Program-made: the position numbers and the translations under genes
Shown: piece after piece, positions 31,429 through 42,305 of the stretch
Layout of the letters: each line of letters starts with the position of its first letter
Numbering within the stretch: position 1 is the first letter of the stretch
Notes under the pieces: generated by a model
What the model was told of the DNA's origin: nothing
Database searches by the model: none
What the model saw: the letters and a program-made list of their open reading frames with translations, nothing else
Origin: Turnera subulata
Taxonomy: Eukaryota; Streptophyta; Magnoliopsida; Malpighiales; Passifloraceae
Direction of reading: 5' to 3'
Assembly: GCA_028386065.3 (NCBI GenBank)
Contig: JAKUCV010002373.1
Span: 1 to 64,000 of the forward strand
DNA length: 64,000 bases

Positions 31429-33036
31429 TTGAAACAATGGCCTATTCCTGTCACTGATGATGTACCTTCTACTTTTTCAGAAGCCATTCGAAGTTCTGAA
31501 AGTACTAGATGGAAAGCTACAATGGAAGAAGAGATGGAATCTCTTCAGAAGAATAAGACATGGAAGTTGACACAACTACCGAAGGAAAAGAAGGCAATTG
31601 GATGCAAACGGGTATTTGCTAAAAAAGAAGGATTTTCTGACAAGAATAATGTTCGCTACAAGGGAAGATTGGTAGCTAAAGGCTACGCTCAAAAGGAGAG
31701 AATTGATTATAATGAGGTATTTTCTCCAGTTGTTAAACATTCCTCTATTAGAATTTTGTTGGCCTTGGTAGCACAGTTGAATTTAGAGCTAGCTCAACTT
31801 GATGTGAGGACCACGTTCTTACACGGTAACTTGAAGAAGGAAATCTATATGTCTCAGCCAGATGGATACAAAGCTATTGGTAAAGAAAATTGGGTATGTA
31901 AGCTAGACAAGTCATTGTACGGATTGAAGCAATCACCTAGACAGTGGTACAAACGATTTGACAAGTTTATGATGGGTCAGAAGTACACAAGAAGCAAATA
32001 TGACCATCGTGTATATTTGAGTAGACTTCAAGATGGGTCCTATATCTACCTACTCTTATATGTTGATGAAATGCTGATAATAGCTAAGAGCCAAGTTGAA
32101 ATTGACATGTTAAAGGCTCAGTTGAGTAAAGAGTTTGAGATGCAGGATTTGGGAGAAGCCAAAAAGATTCTCGGCATGGAGATAATTAGGGACAGAGAGA
32201 GAGGCAAGCTTTGGCAGACACAGAAGCAGTATTTGAAGAAAGTACTACAACGTTTTGGGATGAACGAAGAGTCAAAACCTGTAGGTACACCGCTTGCTCC
32301 TCACTGGAAACTTAGTAGCCAGTTATCTCCACAGACGGATGAGGAACGAGAACATATTGCAAAAGTCCCATATGCTAATGCAATTGGAAGCTTGATGTAT
32401 GCAATGGTGTGTATGAGACCTAATATTTCACAAGTTGTTAGTGTTGTTAGCAGATACATGCATGATCCTGGCAGAGGTCATTTGCAAGCTGTGAAATGGA
32501 TCTTTTGGTATATCAAAGATACCATAGATTTTGGTTTAGTGTTTGAGCGAGATGAATCACTTGGTCAATGCATAGTTGGATATTGTGATTCTGACTATAT
32601 AGGAGATTTGGATAAACGAGGATTGACAACGTGCTATTTGTTCACTTTAGCAAAAGCCCCAATTAGTTGGAAGTCTACTTTACTATCAACAGTTGCTTTG
32701 TCTACAACAGAGACAGAGTATATGGCTATTACAGAAGCTGTAAAAGAGGCAATTTGGCTTCATGGGTTGCTAAAAGACTTGGGAGCTGGTCAAAAACAAC
32801 TTGTGGTATATTCTGACAGTCAGAGTGCTATTCATTTAGCAAAGAATCAAGTCTTTCATGCACGGACGAAGCATATCGATGTTCGTTATCATTTTGTGCG
32901 GGAAATTCTTGAAGAAGAGGAGATACTTCTCCAGAAAGACTTAACTATGGAGAATCCTGCAGATATGTTGACCAAGGTGGTGACAAGGGCCAAGTTTGAA
33001 CATTGTTTAGACTTGGTCAACATCCTGCGCTTTTGA
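31429..33036 (+). pseudogene. Tork-like reverse transcriptase-RNase H with YVDE active site
   Basis: 535 open codons. RT motifs: KARWKA-type start (TRWKATMEEEMESL), RYKGRLVAKGYAQKE, QLDVRTTFLHGNL, LYGLKQSPRQWYKRFD and the catalytic box LLYVDEMLIIAK (residues ~211-214). The second Asp of the usual YVDD is Glu, which should abolish or greatly reduce polymerisation. RNase H: GYCDSDYIGD, STTETEYMA, YSDSQSAIHLA and HARTKHIDVRYHF. The stretch is open but separated from upstream pol by stops (31260, 31368). I class it as a pseudogene because of context and the active-site change. Confidence 0.82.
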
Positions 33037-33131
33037 GGTGGCGCAAGTTAGAGGCACTGCGGAGACTGTTATTTATTTGATTGAGAAGATTTGTACTTGG
33101 TAGGATTACAAATAGCACCATGGTGGAGATT

Positions 33132-33513
33132 TGTTATTTTGTGGTGTATATTTGCAATCCCACATCTATTGGAAGTTGCTTTAGAGGAGGTGTGGAGCTC
33201 TATATAAGTAACAACCCCCCACTCTTTTTATGTATCCCAAAATTTATATTGCATTCTCTTCTATAAATATAACGAGCAGGCCACAATAGTGGTCCTCCGG
33301 AGACATAGGCAATTATTGGCCGAGCTCTGTTATCAATTTTTAGGTGTGTTTGTTCCTTGTCTCTTTTATTATTTCGCCTATTATTTTTCCGCTGTGCGTT
33401 GGTGATATAATATTCAATATTCAATATTTTTTGTCGGGTATAGATTGTGAATTATCAATTTAATTCACCAGTTTTTTGTTGTGGCGGGAAAATTACCCGA
33501 GTTTTCCCCAACA
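33132..33513 (+). repeat. 3' LTR of Tork-like element
   Basis: 382 bp, TGTTATTTTGTGG to CCCCAACA, preceded by the purine tract GGTGGAGAT and followed by ATTTT. It carries the same GAGCTCTATATAAGTAA promoter motif (~33197). 33519-33847, to its right, is AT-rich DNA in which I see no feature. Confidence 0.9.
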
Positions 33514-33996
33514 ATTTTAACAGATGAATCATTTTGGGACAAAATGATGTTGTTTTCGTGGTGTTATTTTTGTTACATAGTTATGGGCAGCCTACCACAT
33601 CATTATATAGTAATTTACATGCCCATGAAAAGTTAGGATATAAAAAGTAAGGAAACAAGATTGACCAAAATAAAAATAAGATTTAGGTACCAAACATATC
33701 AAAAACGTGGTTTTAAACCTAAGATTTTGAGGTGATAAAAACTAAGTAACCCATTTTTAACATAAAAAGTAATTAATTCGAGAAAAAATATCAACATTGA
33801 AAATCAGCGCGAGCTTTCCAAATACCCAATAAAAGAAACAATAATGCTATTTACCACAACATACATCACCCCTGAAAATTTACAGGGGTGAGATGACATC
33901 TTATATGTCATCTTATGTGTTTTAAAAGTTAAATCTGACTAATTTTTAAATTTTTTTTTATTTTGTAAGACAAAAATGGAAAATCATAAATTCATT

Positions 33997-34601
33997 CCCA
34001 TAAATGTTTATTATTATCCCGACTAGAATCTTTTTAGAAAAATATGAAAAGGCAAACACTTAAGTGGAAAAATTTAAAACCAAACCCTAATCTTTTTATC
34101 TGTTCCCATCATCAATACCTTTGGTTTCTAAATGTTTGAGAAAGAAAAACTCTGCATACCTCCTTGTATTTTCAGCAGCCAGAATAAGTTCAAATTATTT
34201 TCCCTTAATCTTGGATCTCTCCAAATATTCTTTGGTTATTCTTCTTTTTTCAACTTTATAAATTTTTAAGAGCGAGAGATTATTTGTGGAGGAAGATGAT
34301 AATCAAATCTCAAGCCTCAATTGTTTTTTTTTTACCCCGAGTTGAGGAGATAGATACAACACTAAATATGCATAAATGGTTTATGATGAAAAAGAGATGT
34401 GATGAAATTCTTTTCCCAGTGGAGAGATTGATATCGCACTAAACATAAATCTATGAATTATTTTTGTGGAAAAATTAGAATAGATAATCATAAATCAATG
34501 AATTTGTATAATGAATAAGGAAACTGTGATGCCACTTAAATGTTTGCCTTTTCATATTTTAAAAAAAACATTCTAGTCGGATAATAATAAACATTTACGG
34601 G
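33997..34601. mobile_element. MITE with ~70-bp terminal inverted repeats in the left arm
   Basis: The start TAAATGTTTATTATTATCC-CGACTAGAAT and the reverse complement of the end match almost base for base through ATGAAAAGGCAAACA and TTAAGTGG. The interior is AT-rich with two related GAGA.TGATA..GCACTAAA segments and no ORF. It is absent from the right arm, so it moved after the arms formed or was lost there. Exact ends and target duplication are unclear. Confidence 0.6.
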
Positions 34602-35189
34602 AAGGTGATTACTTCTGTGAAACCCCATGTTTTGGGTGTAAGCTTACAAACTTTAGGTGGCAACACATTATTGGATTACTTAGGTATTATTATTTTATAT
34701 TTAAAAATCAAGAAAATAATTTTAATATCTTTAAAAAATTAAATAGTATTTATGTTTTAATCTCCTAACTTGTAGAAATTATTAAATTTTCTTTTGTAGT
34801 TTTATCTGTCTCATGTCTGTTAAAAAATTTCCCAATAAAGTTCTATTTATCTAAAACATTTTAATTTTTTCTAAAAAAAAAGACTTCTTGTTACATTAGA
34901 ATTTCTTTATCCATCCATAAAACCATGATTTGATTACCAGGTCTCGTCCAATCCTTCATACATTTGAAGCAACACCTTAATGTGGAAGAAACCTTAAAAC
35001 AAAAATATTACTATAATTACAAATAATTACAAGATCACCATTAATATTTTTTTGCACATAAATCAACAGTACTATTTATTAGAATGGTAGATTTTGATTG
35101 ATGGTAAAATCAGAAGATTACATCATTGAGTGTGAACTACACAATCAATATAGGAAAGTCTTGAAGAAAAAAGTTTCTACTTAGGCAAG

Positions 35190-35426
35190 TTTTGGCATAC
35201 TAAATAGCTTCGTATTCAACATTGCATTTCATTTGGTATGCATAAACCTGAGCGTTGGTTGGTAACTAAGGATGGAATTTCTATTTGCAAAATCCCTAGT
35301 AGTGCTTGTGGATTATTAATTGCATGTATGGCCGCAAAGCTGTCAGATTAGAGATCCACATCAAGGAAACCTGAAGAGGATGCAAAATTGAGACCAAATA
35401 GAATGACCCTTGCTTCTGCACAATCC
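35190..35426 (-). pseudogene. RNase H-like gene fragment (left copy)
   Basis: The minus strand reads DCAEARVILFGLNFASSSGF, then LDVDL, a stop, SDSFAAIHAINNPQALLG. The spacing of E-A...L...G and S-D-S matches the plant RNase H-like (RVT_3) domain, found in LINE-derived and host proteins. It is too short and broken to be active. Confidence 0.55.
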
Positions 35427-35508
35427 ACGGAAAGTTAAGACGGAAATTAATCTAAAATTAACCTGGAGAAATTAGCTGAAAACTAATTTTTTTTTTTCTC
35501 AACATGAA

Positions 35509-37137
35509 TTGAATTAGCCTCTAAAACAGAAAATTTGTGTGGAAGACTGCTACACAAATTCTGGGTTTTGTAAGAACAAAGAGAGGTTGAAAGAAAGAGA
35601 TTAGAGCAAACACACACCAATTTAGAGTGGTTTCCCCTAAATCCTATGGGTACATCCACTACTCAAGGCTCCCCCATGAGATTTACCAAATCCATTATAT
35701 GGTTTCTTCTGAGGTGAAACCCAACCTTTTACAACCAAGCTTTTTCAAAGGATCAAGCTCAAACCTTTACAAGAGTTTTCCCAAGGCTCACTCTCTAACC
35801 TAGGCTTTTACAAAGGCTAAACCCAAACCTATCCAAGAGTTTTCCAAGGCTCACTCTTTAACCTATACCCAAAGCTTTTCAAAGGCTCAAACTTTAAACC
35901 TATTCAACCCCTCAAGTAAAATTTCCCCAATCCTACTCAAGGTATGATTTTCCAACAACCAAAGAGTGACTCACTCTTTGTTTACAAGATAAGATCAAAG
36001 ATATCACAAAGGTTTTAAGCCCAATGATGAAAGCAAGAATTAAACCAAGTTCTTCATCCCAATGATGAAAGCAAGAATTAAACCCCCTCAAAAGAAAAGT
36101 ATTAAACAATGTAGGCTCAATAATCTCTCAAAGATTGTATGCACAAGGCAAGCTTAATAAGAAGATTTCTCACACTTGTCATCTCTTGTTCTAAGTGTAA
36201 ATGAGGGTAGGAAGTCTATTTATAAGCCCCAAATCCAAGTAGGTACTTAATAGCAAAAGACCCTTAAGATAGACTTGCCTTTTGACAGATTTGTATAGAA
36301 GGCTTCTATACGAATTTGCACTGGAAGGTTTGGTCTTTTTCCAAACAACTAGCCATTGGAATTTCAGCACCTCATCCACTTCTTGACTTGTTTTCTTGTT
36401 ATAACAGGACAGAAAAACGTCCATAAATCCCTCCTTTGTTGGTTTTTGAAGCTCTTTGATTGGTGGAGTAGAAAACCCCTAACTTGAAGGACAACACCCT
36501 TATCTTTTCTTGATGGATGAATCTAGTCACAAATCCATCCATGTTGTGCTCCATCTTGCAAATAATTGATAGCTATGTAGAGGCTCCTTCTTTGTCTTGA
36601 TTTCTAGTTTGGACTTTTGTACAAAGAAAGGACAATGGTGTTGTGGGGAAGAAGATAAATAGTAACAAAGCAAAACTTTCCCTCTTTTCTTTTTGTCAAC
36701 TTGTGTGTGTGTGGCCTTAAAAGACCCATTGTGCAATGGTCATAAATGGCTCCACTAAAGCCAACATATGACTTCTTAAAAGAGCTCAAATATTTAAACC
36801 AAATGGTGAGTTTTAACCATGGATAGGAGACACAAACTTGGGCATTATAATACCATTAATATTTATGGGCTTTTAAAATAATTTAACAACCCAAAGTCCG
36901 TCACATCCATCAAGTGTAAAGATGCTAAGCATAATTAAATTGGACTTGGACAATATATAAGTTGGGCTAAAAACAAAGTTAAAATCTTATATAACTTGTC
37001 AATATTAAATCAAAAGATGAGATGAAAGCAAGCAATAGCCCAACGACATTATGTATGACTTGTTTGAAAATGCTTAACAAATTTTTGACATAAGCAAAAA
37101 CAATAATTAAACCTATAGAAAAATGCAAGGATTAACA
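35509..37137 (-). repeat. 3' LTR of minus-strand SIRE relative (end-truncated)
   Basis: On the minus strand it starts TGTTAATCCTTGCATTTTT and runs to GGCTAATTCAA, short of the GGGCCTACA end seen at 39535. It holds tandem AAGCCTTTGTAAAAGCC..GTTTGAGC units (35720-35910) equivalent to those in the other SIRE LTRs, and palindromes at 35532-35560 and 36289-36315. Confidence 0.8.
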
Positions 37138-38133
37138 TTCTCCCCTTTTTTGATTATGTCAAAATCTCATGGATTGCTTTATGTAATGCATCAAATAGAA
37201 TATTGTTTTTATATAATGCGTCAAGTAGATTCTTGCAAAATATTATCATAAATACTATGTTCTCCCCCTTTTGGACATCAAACAACAAAGGGATAAATAA
37301 TATAAGTATCTCCCCCTTACTAAAATAAGTTTAGAATCATATCACCAAAAGAAAAATGCAAGCAAAATGAGTTAAACCAAACAAAATTAGCTCCCCCTAT
37401 TTAAGCTAATATTTACAATATAAGTACATAGTACATGTCACATAAGTAACCAAATTACCAACTACATGCCATGCTCAATTTATTTTAAAAGAAACCACCA
37501 TATGTAGATGAAAATATACCAATGTAATGAACTCTCACAAATTTGAAGGTTTTGGTAGGCTTTGGTAAAGTTTGTATATAGGTTAATCACCAAAACAATT
37601 GACTCTTTTCGGGTTTGAAAATTTGTGTAGGTGCCTTCTAACAAATTTCACTTGGTGTTCTCGGGTTGCAATATTTGTGTAAGAGCCTTTTACACAAATC
37701 CTGAGTTGATTGCTTTGGGTGCTCTCGGGTTGCAATATTTGTATAGGTGCCTCCTATACAAATCCAGAATTGACAGTTTTGTTTGCTCTCGGGTTACACC
37801 ATTTGTATAGGTGCCTGCTACACAAACCTTCAAACTTTATGCATGATCCACTTACTTTCCAACTGTTTTCACAATCAATCTGAAATTGAATGCTCAAAAA
37901 CTCTTCCCAAAGATGTTCTTCATCATTGCCCATGAATGATATGCATGAATGCAATGCGCATCAATCAATTAAATAATCATCAAAAATACAATAAAAGGAT
38001 ACTAAAAGGGATACAAAATAGTTCAAACCAAAGGATGAGTACTCTTAATCTTCAATCACCACTCATCCTTACTTTCCTACAAAGAGAAATCAAGTTTTTG
38101 ATACCCAATTCATCTTGGATCCATTGAGGTTAG
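37138..38133 (-). repeat. Non-coding 3' region with tandem hairpin array (37621-37827)
   Basis: No ORF is convincing. At 37621-37827 a ~64-bp unit is repeated 3.4 times. Each unit has a palindrome (ATTTGTATAGG-TGCCT-CCTATACAAAT at 37737-37763 is near-perfect with 11-bp arms; others at 37621, 37673 and 37801) followed by a spacer ending CTCGGGTTGCAATA. The rest contains GGGGGAGA-type tracts near the LTR (minus strand). Confidence 0.72.
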
Positions 38134-39477
38134 TCATGGTACCTTTTGGTACCCAAACATACTTGATATGAGAATTCCTTTGTCTAAGCATGCAAGTACG
38201 AGTACCATGACCATATTTTCCACAAAAGTAACATGTGATTGAAGGAATATAAGATTGTTCATATCTAACAAAATTATCATAACCATGAACTCTAGCGTTG
38301 TAAGATTGTAGTCTATCACCAAAGCTAAATGCCTTAGCATGGTTATAAAATGGTCTAGCTCTATATGCTTGTGCTCTAGAATTGTGACCAATGATCTAGC
38401 AAATGATCTAGTATAGTGTTCATGTGTTCTTGCACCATGAGCATATGTTCTAGCATTATAAACAAAGGATCTTCTACCATGAGTATATGATTTAGTATAA
38501 TAAGATCTTCCATTTCTTGCATATGATCTTGCATTTTGAGTACATAATCTACCATAATGACCATGTGATCTTATGTTATGAACATGTGATCTATCTTTAT
38601 GAGCATATGGTGTAGCATGTTCATATGATGTAACATGATGAGAGGAAGATATAGCACCATGTTCATATGTCTTATCATTAAGCACAAATGGTTTATCATC
38701 AAATGACACATTAGATGCACCTAATCCCTCTTTTTGCAATGAGTTTCTTTGTTGTTCTAAGAGAAGATTAAGACTATTTTTACCATTAGTAAACTTCTCT
38801 AAAGTACTCTTCAAATCAAAAACTTGAGATTTAAGAGAATCATTGTCTTTTCCCAACACATCACAAGCACATACATTAGAAGATATTTTCTCATTAAGCT
38901 CATTATAAGAAGTCTTAAGAACACACTTCTCTTTTTCAAGAGCTTCAAGTTGCTTCTTATATGCAACATTCTTTTTCAAGGACTTTTCAAGCTCATCATG
39001 CAAATTAATGAAAGCATCATGCAACTCATCAAAGGTAAAGTCATAAGAAGAATCCATTACCTCATCATCTTGAAGAGCCATAAGACAAATACTTGCTTGT
39101 TCTTCAATTTCGGATCCACTTGAGCTTGAATCAAGATCATCCAATGCCGTCATGACTTGATTGGTTCCCTCATGAGTGATGCACAAAAGCTTCCAAATGT
39201 CATGAGCGGATTTGCAAGTTCTAACTCTCTCTAATTCCACCACACTTAAACCACATAGCAAGCTATTTCTAGCCAAAGCATCAAGTGCATCTTTGTACTT
39301 CTCATTTTTATTCCAATCACTCAAAGGCTTTGGTGGCCTCTTCCAACCACTTTCAACAATCTCCCAAGCTTTTAAGCTTTGACTCTCAATAAATATTTGC
39401 ATCCTCACTTTCCAATAATCAAAATTGACTCCATCAAAGTATGGAGCTTTATGGATATTATAACCCTCAAAAGCCAT
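38134..39477 (-). pseudogene. SIRE-relative gag with core deletion and Arg/His/Tyr repeats
   Basis: 447 codons from an ATG at 39477. The N-terminus (KAPYFDGVNFDYWKVRM) and LLCITHEGTNQV match the full-length SIRE gag. The frame then jumps to an acidic segment (DLDSSSSGSEIEEQA), so about 190 residues, including the rest of the capsid core and the first zinc knuckle, are missing. A coiled-coil region follows (LEKSLKKNVAYKKQLEALEKE), then ~70 residues of imperfect 7-9-residue repeats such as RSYARNGRSY and RTYAHGARTH. Near 38400 a frameshift puts the second knuckle (CYFCGKYGHGTRTC in another frame) out of frame. It probably could not form normal particles. Confidence 0.75.
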
Positions 39478-39519
39478 GATCTTTACTCAAGGAGATTAAT
39501 CCTAACACAAAGTGACCTA

Positions 39520-39728
39520 ATCTCCGCTACCAATTGTAGGCCCAAAAGGCTAAGAAGGGGGGTTGAATTAGCCTCTAAAACAACTTTCAAGAAAATTCGT
39601 GTAGAAGACTACTACACAAATTTTGGGTTTTGCAAGAAAGAGAGGTTGAAAGAAAGAGATCAGAGCAAACACACACACAACAAACACACCAATTTAGAGT
39701 GGTTCCCCCTAAATCCTATGGGTACATT
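39520..39728 (-). repeat. Primer site and 5' LTR segment 1 of minus-strand element
   Basis: 39535-39728 is the end of the LTR (minus: ...CCCCCCTTCTTAGCCTTTTGGGCCTACA). 39520-39532 reads TGGTAGCGGAGAT on the minus strand, a near copy of the site in the other elements. The LTR is interrupted at 39728 by the second SIRE element and continues at 49610. Confidence 0.8.
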
Positions 39729-40889
39729 TGATGACCTAAACATGAGATTAATATGGATTATTAATGACTAATCATGTTTAGTGCATAAGTATATATTGAT
39801 TATGATGATTAACAAACTTTGTTAGATGTTTGCATGTATTTGTGTTGATTGATATGCAGCGTGGTTTCATACAAGAACCACACAAAAACTACGGGCTTGG
39901 TTTCTGGAAGAAACCACACTTTACTGTCAACATCAGAAGTGGTCCTGCTGCAAGTTGCTGGTGGCCCAGGTGGTCCTCACCACATTAAACCTCAACCCCC
40001 AACTACTCTAACGGACAGAGAAAGTGTCCATGACAGAGATGAAGACCTGCAACACTTATCTCTCACCTCCAAGCTCAATTATCAATTGTGGTCCACACTT
40101 ATGGTCCCGGATTGCTAAAAATGGAATGTTTTCAAGTAATTGAGCTGCAAAGAGAGTGGACTTCCTGAAATGAACCCAACACCAACTAGTGGAGTACTTG
40201 AGTCAACTCTCGAAGTAATTAAGAGAAATATAGCTGTTGGAGAAAGAGCCCCCTACCTACTCCCACTCACTCAAAGTCTATATAAGGAAGAGGATTGCTT
40301 CTTGGAAATGCATCCCAGCTAATTTGAAAGAGTTTTTGAGTCTGCAACTGAGCTTACACTTGTGATACTTGCTATATTCTTGTTGTTCTTGTTGGGCATA
40401 CACTTGTTCTTACTTTAGTCCTTCAAGTTCATACAAAGGGGAGTGTTGTTAGGCAAGACTTAGTGTAGTTTTGCTGGGTACTCAAATCAGGATTTAGATT
40501 TGAGGAAAGGTTAGAGTTTAGCCTGGGAAAAACTTGTAAAGGTTAGAGATTAGCCTGCAAAAGCTTGTTTCTTGTAAAGGTTAGAGTTTAGCCTGCAAAA
40601 GCTTGGTTTCTGTAATAGGTTGAGGCTGATCCCGCAAAAGCCTAAGTTAGTGAGGGTTTGAAATCCTAAAGGAAGGTCCTTTAGGTAGTGGAGTACCTGG
40701 TGAGGGGGAACCACTCTAAAATTACTGTATCACTCTCTCTTACTCTTATCTTTCAAGTCTTTGGCTTGTGTGAACTGACAGATTTTCGTGAGTGTGGTTT
40801 GTGAAGAAACCACTTGGTTTAACAGAAACCAAACTCGAAACCAAATGCGAATAAGGGGTAGCCTGATTCACCACCACCCCAACCCCTCC

Positions 40890-40929
<40 letters not shown>

Positions 40930-40956
40930 ACCCTCTCAGGCCTATCTGGGCTAACA
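39729..40956 (+). repeat. 5' LTR of second SIRE-like element
   Basis: 1228 bp, TGATGACCTAAACATGAG to GGCTAACA. It has a CTATATAAGGAAG promoter box (~40268), tandem TTAGCCTGCAAAAGCTTG units (40509-40645), palindromes at 39898-39916, 40794-40813 and 40814-40832, and a 39-base poly(C) (40891-40929). Confidence 0.87.
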
Positions 40957-40958
40957 AT

Positions 40959-40971
40959 TGGTAGCGGAGCC
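40959..40971 (+). other. Primer binding site (TGGTAGCGGAGCC)
   Basis: Identical to the site of the full-length SIRE-like element, two bases after the LTR end. Confidence 0.8.
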
Positions 40972-41012
40972 ACGTCCTCAGTACAAAGAAGTAACATCGA
41001 GAGGCAAAGATC

Positions 41013-41917
41013 ATGGCTTATGAGAGAACAAGCATCAACAAGGCATCCTACTTTGATGGTGCTAATCTCAACTATTCAAAAACCAAGAGAAGGAAGGATA
41101 TGGCTGCTTGGGATGACTCGGATTCTTCATGCTATTCAAACACGGATGAAGCTGTGAATTTGTGTCACATGGCTCAAGAAGAATCTGAGGTAAATAATTC
41201 ACCTGACTTTACTTTTGATGAGTTACAAGATGCTTTTGATGAATTGTATGTTAAGTATACACAAGCACTCAAAAAGAACATTGCATACAAGAAACGCATT
41301 GAGATTCTAGAGTATGATGCTGAAGCACATAAGACTAGATATGAAAAACTTGATCTTGCTCATGTTGATGTGTTGAAATCTTATGAAACCTTGAAAAGTG
41401 AGAAACTTGCCATACATAATGCTCATGATGAACTTGAAAAAAAAATTGCATGAAATATTGCTTAATGTTTAAAATTGCTCAAAGAAAATGACATGCTTAA
41501 GAATGATGTTGAAGATTTGAAATGCTCTCTTGATAAGTTCACTAAGGGTAGAGAAAGTTTGAATATCTTGCTTGGACAATAGAGGCATTCAATTCAAAAA
41601 GAAGGTATAGGTGCTACTCATATGGTTTTTAACAAACCAAGTTCTGCTACTCATTTGGTTTTTCACAAACCAAGCCCACTTGTACAATTTGATAAGGTTG
41701 GTTCAAACATACCACATAGACCTAGGAAGAACATGCTTGCACATTCATATAACTCTGATGTACCTCATATTACTTGTCATTATTATGGTAGAGATGGACA
41801 TGGCATTAGAACATGTATGTTTAGAAAAAGAAGTTGTCATGTGAGATATGTGTGGGTTCCAAAAGGAACCAGACCTAACCCAGAAGGACCCAAAGTAGTT
41901 TGGGTACCTAAAACTTG
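41013..41917 (+). pseudogene. SIRE gag with capsid core deleted
   Basis: ATG at 41013. After 22 residues matching the gag start (INKASYFDGANLNYSK) the frame jumps to TKRRKDMAAWDDSDSS, which in the full-length copy lies ~260 residues downstream. The capsid core and first knuckle are therefore gone. The coiled-coil part follows. Stops at ~41451 and ~41580 break the frame before the tail. The tail has two palindromes in frame (VFNKPS, VFHKPS) and a second knuckle reading CHYYGRDGHGIRTC, in which the second Cys is Tyr. Confidence 0.78.
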
Positions 41918-41924
41918 ATCTCTT

Positions 41925-42300
41925 TAACAGGTTGTTAGGGATGAATGGATACTGGATAGTGGGTGTTCAAGGTATTTGAATCGTGAATCATCTATGTTCT
42001 CATCCCTAAGTGAAGAAGACCAAGGAAAGGTAATATTTTGTGACAAAACAAAAAGGAGAATCCTTGGTTAAGGTAACATTGACTCTAATCCTTCTATTGA
42101 GCATGTTTTACTGGTTGATAATCTTAAGTACTATGTATTAAGTGTTAATCAGTTATGTGACAAGGGATATAAAGTCTTATTTAAAGGATCTAAGTGTCTG
42201 GTATGCAGTATTGATGGAAACCATGTGGTTTTTACTGGAACCAGGAAAGGCAATATTTACTCTATCTATTTGAATGATGTTTCTAACCTTAAGCTCAAGT
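41925..42300 (+). pseudogene. SIRE protease and integrase start
   Basis: The frame reads DEWILDSGCSRYLNRESSMFS, the copia protease active site (DSG) that is missing from the full-length copy. A TAA near 42069 follows ILG. It then continues IEHVLLVDNLKYYVLSVNQLC and VVFTGTRKGNIYSIYLND, up to LKCL where the solo LTR is inserted (TSD GTTTA). The integrase continues at 45433. Confidence 0.75.
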
Positions 42301-42305
42301 GTTTA

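Larger units (their letters stand above)
20184..33513 (+). mobile_element. Tork/Tnt1-like Ty1/copia retrotransposon split by an Athila-like insertion, TSD ATTTT
   Basis: LTRs at 20184-20562 and 33132-33513 share the whole sequence from TGTTATTTTGTGGTG to TTTTCCCCAA(C/A)A. ATTTT flanks both ends (20179-20183 and 33514-33518). The internal region is a single gag-pol of Tork type (knuckle CAFCHEKGHWKQDC, LDSGCTYHM protease, integrase, RT, RNase H), cut within gag by 21247-29725. Stops and an internal deletion disable the frame. Confidence 0.9.
33848..35508 (+). repeat. Left arm of a large inverted repeat (partner 55500-56725)
   Basis: Reverse-complemented, this arm matches 55500-56725 in order: the TTTTAAAAGTTAAATCTGACTA block, TGGGTGTAAGCTTACAAAC, TTTATCTGTCTCATGTCTGTTA, the oligo-A/T spacer, the AATGATGTAATC block, the RNase H-like fragment and TCAACATGA at the inner edge. 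The left arm has an extra ~0.6 kb MITE (33997-34601); the right arm has an extra hAT MITE. The arms end directly against the truncated minus-strand LTR on this side. Confidence 0.82.

Noticed and set aside
37621..37827. CRISPR-like look of regularly spaced palindromes
   Set aside because: Only about 3.4 units, variable repeats, no cas genes, and a plant nuclear retrotransposon context; it is a tandem repeat inside the element.
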